A stretch of DNA of 64,000 nucleotides from Limonium bicolor (taxonomy: Eukaryota > Streptophyta > Magnoliopsida > Caryophyllales > Plumbaginaceae): contig CM041776.1 in NCBI GenBank assembly GCA_023374045.1, forward strand, positions 41,980,171-42,044,170, given 5' to 3'. Shown here in pieces: positions 48,822-60,470 of this stretch (its first letter is position 1; every line of letters starts with the position of its first letter). A program made the position numbers and the translations under genes. The notes below the pieces were generated by a model. That model worked only from the letters and a program-made list of their open reading frames with translations. It was not told where the DNA came from and searched no databases.

Positions 48822-49601
48822 GAACTGCTTCGAAAGCTAAAGGCAACAACCATTCCCATGGAAATCTGGTCTTTGCTTACGATTTCATCAGAGCATCGGC
48901 GGGCCATTGCTAAACATTTAGGCGGGCCTGAGGAAAGTTTAGCCCCGGAAAGGATGGTCGCAGCTCTTTGGCAAAAGCAGGAGGAAGAGATCAGTTTTCA
49001 CGATGGCGAGATCTCCGAGCACTCGGGAAAAGCCCTGTATATTACTGTTTGGTGCGGGGCCTTCAAGGTTCCAAAGGTCCTCATTGACACGGGAGCAGAC
49101 ATAAGCATTTGCCCTCTGAAAGTGGCAAAACGTATGGGTTACGACAAGTTCGAGTCTTGCCAAATAGTGTTACGGGGATATGACGACAACCCAAGACATG
49201 TCTTCGGCCTACTGGATCTTCCGCTCAAGTTTGGGACAATCATTCATCTCTTGAAGTTCTTGGTTCTGCAAATTCCCCATTCTTTTAATCTAATTCTGGG
49301 ATGAGACTTCCTTCAGGATTTGAAGGTCATCTCTTCTACGGTGCATCAATGTTTGAAGTTCAAAAGAAACAGGAAGGTTCACGTCGTCAAGGGTGAACCT
49401 CACCAAATGGAGTTGCCTGTTTGTATGGTTGAAGAAGAGGGTTCATCCCACCTGAACAGGTTCAATGTTATACCAGAACGGTCCGACCCAATTTCTCTTC
49501 AGAAACTTAAAGTTGGACCAGGGAAGATTATCATGGAGAAATATGGTTATCAAGTGGGTAAGGGCCTTGTAGTCATTCATTTCTCGCTTCGGGATCATTA
49601 G
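48822..49601 (+). pseudogene. Aspartic protease with G-patch-like tail, element F
   Basis: The frame from 48858 to 49304 contains LYITVWCGAFKVPKVLIDTG (catalytic DTGAD near 49086-49100) and ISICPLKVAKRMGY, ending LILG, then a TGA where relatives have Trp. The continuation 49320-49601 ends KLKVGPGKIIMEKYGYQVGK, the Gly-rich G-patch-like segment usual after protease in Tat elements. A reverse transcriptase should follow but does not. Confidence 0.8.
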
Positions 49602-51330
49602 GAATCATTGTTATTTTTCTTCAGTTGTTTTACATAGCTTCTTTCTTACTATAGTTAGTTTAGATGTTCTTTCCTTTTGGATGGTACTTAATGTTTTTGT
49701 TTCTCCTTTTGGTTATTAATATAAATCCTTTGTTTGCTCATGTTCTTCTATATGCTTGGATTAATGTTTGCACATCTGTTCATGTGCCAAAAAAAATCCT
49801 TCATGAAGCATGCCCGTAGACATCGAAAAACAAAACCTTTGTCTTTCATGAAGCCCCTTGTACAAAACACCTTCCACCTCCCATCCAAACACTCACCACC
49901 TCCATTGCAGCCACCACATATATCACATCACTTTATTTTTGCTATTTCACCAGACACATAAAACCAAAATTGCGGCCACAAAAGAATCATCTCTTCACAA
50001 GAGTACCCCATCACCACTCACCATTACACACACAACCATCCTCCACAAATAACCTGGGTATTCAAAAGGCTTGTCAACAAACCCCACAACAATACTGGGG
50101 GCAATCTTAGTTAAGGAACGATAATGTTTATTTCTTTGTTAAACGTGTAAACAAGTCTCTGAGTGTACACTTCACGAGAACGTCTTGAGTGGCAAAACCA
50201 AGAGAGAAAGAGCATGTCATTCTTACACGACTCTAGAGAGATCACATTCAAAGGTGAGGTAAACGGCATAACTCTCCGACCGAAGGAGACATTTTGTAAA
50301 TTTACGCTTAAACCTATGAAAAGTAACAAAGAACGGATACACAACTATTAGGGATGACGAAGCACCTAGGTACAGCACCACACAGCCAAAAGCTTGTGAA
50401 CCCTGACATTACACCCTAGGCACCCCTGCTGAGCTTTTCGTATACGTCCTCTTTTACAACGCTACAAATTCCACAAACAAGCTAGCCAATGATGAATAAC
50501 TGACCCGGTGACCAAAGGAAGCAAGGAGCCCGACTTCCGAACAGCAACTTCACAAGTCCAAAGAAGCAAAACTGCTACCAGCATGACGAAATGATCCTCA
50601 AATGGTCCCAAAGTGACATAGGATCCAAATGTGCTAACATCAAAAACAGCTCTCAAAGTTCAAAACCGGGAAACAAAAGAACCCCGAAGGAAAAGAGATT
50701 CAAAGAAAGGCAAACCTGAAAAGCCTCGAAGAAATCTAAAATTGGAAGAAAGAGAGAAGGTGCAAGGAACAACCCAAAAGTCCCAAGCAAAGTCATCACG
50801 AAGTAGCCAAACGACTTCAAAAAAAAGAAGACAAGTCCGAGAGACAGTGCAAGTTGCAGATTCGATTACCCTTATAGCTCCACATATCCTAAACATTCCT
50901 CCATTGTCCTTTGTCATTCATCACACCCCATTGCCCCGTTATAAGCTTAAAAGACTTCTGACTTAGTAGTTGTGTACCCAATCACGTGAAAGTAACAGGT
51001 TGAACGCGTAAACCTAACAAATGTCAAATTCAATGGTTAAGATGTTTTGACCAAAAGGAGAGCACGAGTGCAAGCATTAAACACTTTGAATGTAGGCTAG
51101 AAAGCACCACATAAAGATAGACCCCCGACCTTGTGAGAGTGGGACTTGTTTTTGCGTAATTAATCAAAGAAAATACTGGGGGCAATAGATCGTTCCGATC
51201 GATTGCCATAAAATACTAAAAAACTCAGATCACCTTAAGGAAAAATACTGGGGGCAATTGTTGGTCCCAACAATTGCAACAACAAGACCGATTGAGGCCC
51301 AAAAACCCGAAACCTAAAGGATCAAACCCT
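49602..51330 (+). other. Noncoding part of element F replacing pol
   Basis: No pol motif was found in any frame. The open frame at 50631-50966 is Lys/Arg/Ser-rich and unrecognised. ctgggggcaa tracts occur near 50095, 51175 and 51248; the last two are followed by hairpins. Confidence 0.55.
51171..51277. repeat. Two PPT-like tracts each followed by a hairpin
   Basis: aatactggggg runs into ggcaatagatcg, ttc and cgatcgattgcc (51181-51207; one mismatch). A second aatactggggg runs into GCAATTGTTG, gtcc and CAACAATTGC (51254-51277; perfect 10-bp arms). Confidence 0.85.
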
Positions 51331-51339
51331 CTTCATATC

Positions 51340-51555
51340 ACACAGTCCCGTCCTAAGCCCTACCTCCACATCAAATTTCCTCAGGCCCGTCTTAAGCCCT
51401 ACCTTCACATTCAATCATCCACAGGCTCGTCTTAAGCCCTATCTTCACATTCAAAGCCCTACCTCCACACCAAATTTCCTCAGGCCCCTCCTAAGCCCTA
51501 CCTTCACATTCAAACATCCATAGGCCCGTCTTGAGCCCTACCATCTCCAGGCTTG
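51340..51555. repeat. Tandem repeat family 1 of element F
   Basis: About five diverged units of ggcccgtcttaagccctacc followed by ttcacattcaaacatcca, spacing about 45-60 bp. Confidence 0.8.
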
Positions 51556-51624
51556 ACATAAACCCGAATCCTTCTACATTCATTTAGACCCATCATACAT
51601 TTTTCTCACTTTCACTTAGAACTA

Positions 51625-52090
51625 CCTTTAGGCTCGTCATAAGACCTAGATACTACCTTTAGGCTCGTCATAAGACCTAGCTGCATACCTTTAGGCTCGT
51701 CATAAGACCTAGATCCAACCTTTAGGCTCGTCATAAGACCTAGATCCAACCTTTAGGCTCGTCATAAGACCTAGAACCATCCTTTAGGCTCATCATAAGA
51801 CCTAGAACCATCTTTTAGGCTCATCATAAGACCTAGTTGCATACCTTTAGGCTCGTCATAAGACCTAGAACCATCCTTTAGACTCGTCATAAGACCTAGT
51901 TGCCTACCTTTAGGCTCATCATAAGACCTAGAACCAACCTTTAGGCTCGTCATAAGACCTAGTTGCATTCCTTTAGGCTCGTAATAAGACCCTTTAGCTT
52001 ACCCACTCTCATCAAACACATTGCATTCGTCTCATTCATATAGGCTCGTCATAAGACCTAGTTGCATTATCCAGGCGCGTCACAAGACCT
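51625..52090. repeat. Tandem repeat family 2 of element F (about 31 bp)
   Basis: About 13 near-contiguous copies of tttaggctcgtcataagacc with tag-aaccatcc-type linkers, then two more diverged copies to about 52091 (ggcgcgtcacaagacctgg). Confidence 0.92.
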
Positions 52091-52364
52091 GGCGACAGAA
52101 AAGTTGGCGAGGTGATGGCAATAAATCCTCCTGTGTTATGTCAGCTTACTTTGGGATTAATGAATAGTGGGCGAAGCCAATAAGTCCCAGGGTTTTTACC
52201 AGGAGTTATCCCTGCACACCGGCTTGGGGGCGATGGCAATAAGTCCACATTGGGTCCAGTCAGGAGCATTGGCACGGGTTTTCGGTCCCTAGAAGCATCT
52301 GAGCATCATCAGCATCGTCAGCATCATTAGCATTTCAACATCCTTGCATTTGCATACCACCTAG

Positions 52365-52615
52365 TTTTTCACATTTTAGGTTGTCAACGCCTTAGAATTG
52401 TTTGACATTATCTCATTTTCACTTTTTAGGTTGTCAACGCCTTAGAATCGCTTGACATTATCTCAATTTCACTTTTTAGGTCATCAATGCCTTAGAATCA
52501 CTTGACATTATTTCATTTTTACTTTGCTAGGTTGTCAACGCCTTAGAATCGCTTGACATTACTTAATTTCACTTTACTTATAGGTAGTCAGCGCCTTAGA
52601 ATAGCTCGACGTGGC
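52365..52615. repeat. Tandem repeat family 3 of element F (about 50-60 bp)
   Basis: Five units of ttaggttgtcaacgccttag followed by aatcgcttgacattatctca and ctttcac-like spacers. The last is diverged. Confidence 0.9.
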
Positions 52616-52717
52616 TTGTTAGTCTCAAACGGCATGCAGGGTCTGTTTACAATCCGAAATTTTGGGGCATCACTCAAGCATCAACCAGACTTCTCATATT
52701 CATTACAAAGTCTAGTT

Positions 52718-52731
52718 AACGGGGGGCAATC
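52718..52731 (+). other. Polypurine tract of element F
   Basis: acggggggcaatc directly precedes the 3' LTR start TGTTATACC at 52732. Confidence 0.75.
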
Positions 52732-54443
52732 TGTTATACCTAAAATGTTGACCCCCCCTGGTTAGGGTCTATAAGGCTTTGGTGTTGTGAGAGGCACTCC
52801 AATCAAGTAATGATGGATTCCGGCTCAATCGGCACATTCCGAGACATGGGAGCAGTTTCGTCATCGTTAGGGGCATTTTCGTAATTTTTAAGGCTTCCAA
52901 GACCTCCTATAGGCTTTCTCTGAAATGCTTTGAAATTTTATCCCATGATAGAGGATGACATTTTAAGCATAATGGCATTGGAATTTTGATTTTTCGAATT
53001 TCCAATAATTTTCTAGCAATTTTTGACTGAATCTGACAAGAAATTGAATTTGAAAACATTCCAACATTTTAAAAATTCGATTCCACTTCAGAAACATCAT
53101 AATTGCCATCCTTGACACATGGCTAAAATTTCACAGCAAAATTCCTTTGGGAAGTCACTTAATTAAAATGCCAAAAAATCTCACTTTTACTAGATTTTCT
53201 TTATCTTTAAGAAAGTCTATATAAAGGGATATATCTAGAGAATCTCACAAGCTCAAGAACCCTAGGAAGTCAGAAAGCATAGCATCCCCTCTCTCTCTCT
53301 CTCTCACGTTTTTCAACACGTGGCCACCCGAATCACCGAAATTCACCCAAAATCACTATCTAAGTTCGTTTTCCAATTCCCAAAGCATCAACAATCATCA
53401 AAACCCCACATAAACACCACCAAAACGTGAAGAACAGCAAGAAAAACCAACAACAAGAAGCTTGGTTCGTATCCCGGTGTGAAGGATCATTGTAAACCCA
53501 AAGGTAAAACAGGTAGAAATTCCACTTTCCTAACTCCCTACGACCTTATCAGTCTTGCCTCAAATTTGGGTTCAAACCAACTCTTTTTGGCCTCTGTATT
53601 ACTAATTGTTTTAGCTACTGCCTTGTTACTTGTTTGCTAAGTTTCGTATTAATTTTGACTTCAAATTGAATTCTTTCAATTACTAACGTGCTTATAATCT
53701 TTCAGGCTACGTACCCATAAAATTTGAGCCGAAAACACCGTCGGGAACCACCAGAAAACCCCTATCCGTGGGTGGTCCGTGACCTCGGACCTATGGTCCG
53801 GACCACGGACGGGTTGTCCGTGGCCACGACACCTACGGACGGGCGGGATTTTTAAAATTTCAAATTTTAGGTTCTTCTAAATAATGTCCGGGCCCACGGA
53901 CAGTGTCCGTGGCCCCGAACTTTTCAAAATTTCGTTTTCTCTTAAATTCAACTTTTATGTATAACTAGGTTAACCGGGGTCCGTGGTCTCGGACATGGGG
54001 TCCATGGCTACGGACGTAAATAAAATTTGACCTAATTCTGCCTTCGAAACCCTAGTTTAGGTATTTTTAGTTTCCACTTTAATTTTCTGTCAAAAAATGT
54101 TAAAAATAATAAAAAATCAGAAGCACGCACTTAGGTTAAAAACGACTCGTATTAAGCAGTAATTAAACTAAGTAGAGGAAAAACGACTTCTAGGGGTAAT
54201 GAAAGTAATTGAACCCTAATTAAGTCGAATATTAAGCCCCCGAACCCGATATCTCCTTTCCTAATTTGATCTAGGTAAAAATTAGGTGGCGACTCATAAT
54301 AGGTTCCAATGAGCTAGCATAGGTTTTAATAATTAATGTTATATGACATAGTTATTAATCTTAGGTTATAAGTGGACCTAAACCCGACTAGATCCTAGTC
54401 AATCTAATCAACAAAGGATAGGGTTTAAAAATCGAGGCTCACA
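52732..54443 (+). repeat. 3' LTR of element F
   Basis: It starts TGTTATACCTAAAATG and ends CGAGGCTCACA. Compared with the 5' LTR it lacks about 30 bp near 52920 and about 40 bp near 53469. The TATA-like box tatataaagg is near 53218. The GC motif cluster is at 53760-54020. Confidence 0.92.
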
Positions 54444-57006
54444 ACGGGATAAGGGGTAATTACGGGAGTAGTAATTAATTACGTACCGTAACACCTTAAC
54501 ATTAATAGAACCATTTGACATGTAATCAGTGGTTCAAGAGTAAGACTCAAGGAACAAGTGGGAACCAAGAAACAAGAGGTGACCCAGTAAAAGTAAACCA
54601 CGGTGAAAGGTATGATTTTCTCATGCCCCGTATGCTAAAAGAGCTACTCTGATTTGTGTGCTTGTTTGATTGTGTGATCACCTAACAAGATAAATGCACG
54701 AATCGGACTGTTTGCACTTGTTAGTGCTTGTATTGTATTGTTGCTTGTTGGGTTGTAATTTGAACTGAAGTTTGTATAATTCATGAAATGTGTGAATTGT
54801 GAATGAATTGCTTGAATGTTGATTGTGTATTGTAGTTCGACTCATAGTTGAGCCTTGTTTAATTAGAGACTCGAAGAAAGAGTCAAGTTGTGAATAAACG
54901 AAAATGTGGTAACACATTAAAGCTATTGAACCGATAAACGAAAACATAAACCTATGAACTCACTAGAGCGTGAGAGAATTGTACGGGAGAAGTAAACTCC
55001 CGATAACGGTTAGAGAACTGGAACAATTTAATCCACAAATAATTAATAGTGGAAGTATATAAGGAACCTCTACTTAGAGGACTTGATAATTGTTCAAACA
55101 ATGAACCTTGAGAAAAGTAAAGAATGGTAAGGGATCACCAAACCCCTTAGAAAAATAGTCGAACCCCAATGAGAGGATCCGACTGATATAAACAATGTCC
55201 CGAACATGAGAGTATTCGATAAGTTGGGTAAAACCTTAAATCTTAGAATACTAGACATTGAGAATCCCCTAAGCTAATGGAGGATATCGAGAGAGATGCT
55301 TCTAGGCTAATCTATGAGATTGTGAAATGACTCCGAGAGAGAAGTTTTGGGAAATTGAGTAGTCCGGTAGAGCACCGGACATTTGAGAATTTGAGGAGCT
55401 AAATGCATAGCTCCTTTTGTATTTGTAAGCCTGGTGGTGGGTCTTGTGTATGACCCTGCCCGGAGGTCGTGGCAAAGACTTAAAAGATGCCTTTGAGAAT
55501 TGAGAATCGATTTGAGAACTTGAGTATTTGAGTATTGAGAAGTGAGTTGAGACTTGAGAGACTTGAGAAATTGAGTTTGAGTGGAGAATTGAGTTGAGTA
55601 TTGTAGAACTTGTTTGATGTTGAGAGTAAGAGATTTTGAGTAAGAGTACCCAAGAGAGTGGGTAAAGCAATGAGTAGTTGAGTAAGACATAGTGAGGTAG
55701 AAACCCTCAAGGTCTGTGATTAAGTAATACTAACTAATAAACCATTGTGTTAGTGTGGTTGCATTCCTTGGTTGAATGTTGTGTTTCTGTGAATGTACAT
55801 ATATAATGTGTGGTGTATGCATGCTGTTTGAATTAAAATGAACCACATGTTCTCGACCAAAGTAGTCGGCGTACCCCTGTTACCACGTGGGGTATGCGAA
55901 TTTCATATGCAGTGTTTTGCTGAGCCCCTAGGGGCACCATTTTTATTTTCCAGGTACATGGATGCTGATCGCCGTTCGAGAGTAGGACGGGTTATTATTA
56001 AGCATGGGTAGTTGTTTAAGGATTGTATTTGTTGTATTGTGGAACTGTAAGACCGGAAGGTCATCGATAGACTTGGGAATTGTAGTTACTCGGTATTAAA
56101 CAAACATGGGAATGTATTTGTGTATATTATGGAATTGAAGGTTGTATTTGGCTTGAGAATCGATAAGGAAATGGAATGTATCGTTTGTATAGAGTACTCG
56201 GTATAAAACCCATCAGACCGATATTGTAATTTGTTTGTTGTATTTGAGTTTGGATTGGCCTTGTTAGTCGCGTGGGCGACTAATGGCATTGTATCATCCC
56301 CGGTTGCATTGGAATTCCACTGCTTGTGTACTGGTAATAGAGACGGGTTAGGAGATAATTGTGTGATTATCGGTAGGGTTGTTACACCAACACTTCCTCT
56401 ATACACTTGCAAGGTAATGCCTTTTCTAAACCCTAAAAACATGTCCTAAGCTCTAGATTAATTTAAGGGTTGGTTTTGAATTGAAATGGTTGTGTATTGA
56501 TGGGCAGTAGCATTAGGATTTTGAACTCCCCATAACCGGTTGTGAGAGGAAGAGCAAGGGAAGAAGGAAGAAGAAAGGAGAAAGGAAGAAAGAAAGAAAA
56601 ACTAACAAATTCAAGGTAATGACCAAACCTTGACCTAGTTTTGCAAGTAATGTAAACTTATTTTTATGCTTAGTATGAGAGAATTATTTTGTTGGCTAAG
56701 CAATACATAGGCTGTTACATAGCGAGTAAGAAGGTAATAATGTTTTAGTGATGTTAAAAGGATGAATAAGTGCTTGTAAGTTTAGTGAGGTAAATTGTAA
56801 ATATGTTTGGAGAATTATATATTTGTGCCTTGAATAAACAGGTTTTATGAGTGATAATATGTGAACAAAACAATGTGGTGAGAATGCTAAATTTTAGGGG
56901 AGACTATGTCAAAATTTACCTAAACTAATAGGACTTACGACTTAATGTAAGTAGGAAACACCTTGAAAACAGTTTTGAGAAAGAGCTAAGTAATGGGTAG
57001 GATTAG

Positions 57007-58772
57007 TGTAACACCCCGTCCTAAGCTAATCGTGGTTATCGCAAACTTAACAACTTAAACATAAACGTCGCAGCGGAATTAAACCAACACCAGGACCTTG
57101 CCACGGTCTGAACAACAGAACATACCGAACTTTAGACATTTACAACCGCTAATCCAAAATATACATACCAACCAAGTTTATAGTATATCAAGTATCATCA
57201 TAAATGACATAATTCCCCACGAGTTTAAACATTAACGGACGGGTGCACACGTGCATCCCGTACCCAAATATGAAACCCATCCTAAGGCTAACCACCCTAC
57301 TCTCATGATGAGTCTTCATAGGGCGCTTACCTGCAAAATGCAAACAACATCCACCGAGGGGGTCAGCACCTTTGCTGGTACGATTCTCTTATAGCCCCCA
57401 AGCTAACGGGGCTACGACGACTAATTGTCGATTGCATGGAGATTGGTTAAATACATACATAAGTAGGAAGACATTTACCTTGTTCTTTTACAAGCTCCAC
57501 ACTTTTCTCTTTAGGTTTCCCTTGTTTGACTTTCGGCCACCAATTAAATTTTCCTTTCCAATGTTCTAAGCAATATACAATGACTCTCATGAGTGCCAAA
57601 TAATACACTAACCTTAAGGAATCATGCCTAGGTTAAAAATGTGTTTTAAGGTATAAAATGAATATTTACCTTTGAAGTCTTAACTTAAGCTTGGAAATGA
57701 ATCAAGAAGGACCTCCTCTAGTCCTTGGAGAATGGAAACAAGCTAGAAAAAGGGTAAAACATGTTCCCATTGAGAAGGTAATTTTCGGTCAAGAAGGAAA
57801 AATGGTGGAAAGGTGATTTTTCTTACATTTTCCTTACCTTAAGAGAATAGAGAAGCTAATGAAGTCTTCAAGCTTGTTTTTTTCTTTTAATGGCGGTTTG
57901 CCTTGGCACCAAAATGGAGCTTTTGATATTTGGAAAGATAGAAAGCAAGAGCTTGAGCTAACTAAGAGAACTATGTGCTTGGTTTTCATTTTGGAGCTAA
58001 AATGAGCAAGTTATAGGCAAAGCAAGATGAAGCAAGAATGGGGGCTGGTTCTCACGGTTTTAGAGGATGAAGAAGGTGAAGAAAAACGTGGAAGAAGAGA
58101 ATGAATGAAGAAGAGGAGAGAAGGTAGGCTTAAAGGTAAAATTTTCTTTTAAAAAGCAAATAGTACTATTACAAGTTTTCTTCTTCTTTTCCTTAATATG
58201 CTAGCTCATGTGGTTATTCACCACTACAAAAACCGGCCCCCTTCTTAATTTTAAGATATTTGTGGTCTTGGTTGACCAACTAATTGACTTATGTTGACTT
58301 AATGCTAAACTAGTCTTATTTGGGCACTATTCACAAATTAGTGCACATATTTTGAAATTTTTGATTTCCCATTGATTTAGACTTCCTAATGTGATACTAA
58401 GTAGTAAAAAAGTTGATTAAGGATTAATAATGGGCATTTAGCCACATAAAACCCCTTTCTAAGACAATTTTTCAAAAATGTGCTTTAAGGGTCTTTAAAG
58501 CACAATTTGTGTTTTAACTTGTTTTTGAGCTTGGTTTTCTTTGGTAATTGATTTAACATGACCATTAGGATGTTAATAAGGTCTAATAATGATATTTGGG
58601 TGTAACCCAAGTTACTCCAAGCTTAGAGCACATTTTTGCTTAAATTGCTCTTATGGTGTTTCCTTGTGTTTTCTTTGGTTTAAATTGTTTCCTAATGTTT
58701 ATAAGGCATTATTTAGCCTTATTATATCTTAGTTTATCATTTAAACACCTTATCTAGGTTTGGGGTATTTCA
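57007..58772 (-). repeat. 3' LTR of E2 with a large internal deletion
   Basis: On the minus strand it starts TGAAATACCCCAAACC at 58772 and ends GGGGTGTTACA at 57007. It is only 1766 bp. Sequence matching 27239-27720 is joined near 57460 to sequence matching about 32260-33553, so the middle of the LTR is missing compared with the about 4.5-kb solo copy. The end block with gtcagcacctttgctggtac and gcccccaagctaacggggct is well conserved. Confidence 0.85.
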
Positions 58773-58999
58773 ATCTACCCCCCTTAAAAGAACTTTGTCC
58801 CCAAAGTTCACATATGTACTTAATCATTCACGATACTCACATTCACACATCTTAAACTTACCACAAGTGTAATAACTTACACAAAACCACATCCTACACA
58901 AACCACACAAAACGACAAACATGTTCATTTACTAACTCAAAAGCGAGGAAGCTCTACCCCCCTTAAAAAGGGGTACGCCCCGTACCCTATACAGACGAT
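58773..58999 (-). other. Twin polypurine tracts of E2
   Basis: On the minus strand, ttttaaggggggtaga (58774-58789) abuts the LTR. A second, ttttaaggggggtagagc (58951-58968), lies just after the pol stop. The tracts are about 165 bp apart. Confidence 0.8.
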
Positions 59000-59110
59000 C
59001 TAGTCAGTAATTAACGAGGGGTACTTCAATCTCATCTTATCCTCTAATTCCTACGTGGCCTCTTCGACATCCTGGTTAGACCAGAGAACCTTCACCAGTC
59101 GCACTGACTT
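59000..59110 (-). pseudogene. Chromodomain end of E2 integrase
   Basis: On the minus strand it reads LVKVLWSNQDVEEAT, then TAG in place of the conserved Trp, then ELEDKMRLKYPSL and a stop at 59000. The single nonsense change interrupts an otherwise conserved chromodomain tail. Confidence 0.8.
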
Positions 59111-60470
59111 ATGGCGAGTGTCCCTAGTCTTACTATCTAAGATTCTTTGAGGAATCTCCACTGATCTCATATTCGGTTATAACGTCAACCTCTCAGGCTC
59201 TAACACATGGGAGGGGTGGTGCATGTATTTCTTTAGCTGTGAAACATGAAAAACATCATGCACTTTACCCAAGCTCAACGGGCAAATTTAGCCTGTAAGC
59301 AACTGGGCCCACCCGCTCCGTAATCTCATAAGGACCAACAAAGTTCGATCTCAATTTGTCCTTCTACCCAAATCTAAACACACCCTTCATCGGTGAGACT
59401 CACGGACATACCCGGTCGCCCACTACGAACTCCAGGTCTTGTCGTCGCACATCAGCATACGACTTCTGCCTATCTTGAGCAGCTTTCATATTCTCCCTGA
59501 TTTGCTGAACCTCAGTCTGAACTTGCTCTAAGTATTCTGGTCCTATAATGACTGTCTCACTCGACTCATCCCAGCAGAGCGGTGTACGACATGGTCTACC
59601 GTACAATGCTTGGAAAGGCGCCATCTTGATCGAAGCGTGATAGTTATTGTTGTATGAAAACTCGATCAGATGCAACTTGTCAATCCAACTGCCCTCGAAG
59701 TCCAAGGCACATGCTCTCAGCATGTCCTCGAGTGTATGAATTGTACGCTCAGTCTAACCATCTGTCTGAGGATGGAACATGGTACTCAACTTCAATTCCG
59801 TACCCAACGCTTCCTGTGTAGCTCTCCAGTACCTTGAAAGGAATCTGGTATCTCTATCTGACACTATGGTCTTTGGTATCCCGTGGTGTTTCATGATTTC
59901 CCTCTCAAACAACTTAGATAACTTAGTTACCTTCCAAGTATCCTTCATCGTATGAATTGGGCTACTTTGGTAAGGCGATCCACCACAACCCATATCATGT
60001 TCAGACCTCCCCTGGCAGGAAGAGTCCGACCACGAAGCCATGAGATATCATGAAACTTCCACTCCGGAACTGGCATTGACTGTACCATTCCACCTGGTCG
60101 TCAGTGCTCCAATTTTACCTTCTGGCATGTGAGACACCTCAAAACGAACTCGGTAACATCTGTCTTCATCCCCGACCACCAGAAGTATCTCGTCATGTCT
60201 TTATACATCTTAGAGGCTCCCAGAATGAAAACTGAAGAACAGTGTGATTCTTTAAGTATACGGTTTTTCAGATCTGTGCTGCCTCGTGGTATGCATAACT
60301 GGCCCTTAAGTCTGATCAGATCATCATCATGAAGTCTGAAGTCGTATTTCTGACTCTCAAAGGTACCCTCTGTCAACTTCTGTCTGACTTCCCTCATATA
60401 CTCATCGGTCCTCTGAGCCTCTCGCACCTCATCAACCAAGCTTAAGAAAGAAACTAGCGAATGGAGTGAG
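59111..60470 (-). pseudogene. Integrase of E2
   Basis: The zinc-binding region is 60101-60439, with HCSSVFILGASKMYKDM and CLTCQKVKLEH. The core continues at 59754-60041, with IVSDRDTRFLSRYWRATQEA (second Asp) and LSTMFHPQTDG. The last core segment and C-terminus follow at 59400-59723, with LHLIEFSYNNNYHASIKMAP and DLEFVVGDRVC. A stop sits in place of Gln after HPQTDG, and the frame changes near 60045. Confidence 0.88.

Larger units (their letters stand above)
45175..54443 (+). mobile_element. Tat-type LTR retrotransposon lacking RT and integrase (element F)
   Basis: LTRs at 45175-46930 and 52732-54443 are flanked by a perfect target duplication ACGGG (45170-45174 and 54444-54448). Inside are a PBS, a leader, gag remnants, an aspartic protease with a G-patch-like tail, a long noncoding part with three tandem-repeat families, and a polypurine tract. 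No reverse transcriptase, RNase H or integrase motif was found, so it must move with enzymes supplied in trans. The LTRs differ by several deletions and many substitutions, so the insertion is older than Athila B. Confidence 0.92.
43700..56386 (+). mobile_element. Solo chromovirus LTR with TSD CCAAC, interrupted
   Basis: It starts TGAAATACCCCGAACC at 43700 and ends GGGTTGTTACA at 56386. The target duplication CCAAC is perfect (43695-43699 and 56387-56391). Without the inner element it is about 3.4 kb. A GC-rich patch of gtccgggacctaggtcc-type motifs lies at 44810-44995. Its downstream half (54449-56386) contains tttgctgagcccctaggggc and catcagaccgata near the end, as in its relatives. Confidence 0.88.
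42751..57006 (+). repeat. 3' LTR of E1 (split; 42751-43699 and 56392-57006)
   Basis: It starts TGAAATACCC after the polypurine tract. It is interrupted by a solo LTR (43700-56386) and cut again at 57007 by E2, so its right end is outside the window or lost. A C-run of about 14 bases lies near 43172. The open frame at 43247-43588 is Ser/Pro-rich, lies in the LTR and has no recognisable domain. Confidence 0.7.

Noticed and set aside
50631..50966. Lys/Arg/Ser-rich open frame in element F
   Set aside because: The composition reflects A-rich, purine-rich DNA and no domain or start context was convincing.
51625..52090. CRISPR-like array (about 31-bp repeats with variable linkers)
   Set aside because: The linkers are only about 8-10 bp and themselves similar, and the context is a plant retrotransposon. 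It is an ordinary tandem repeat.
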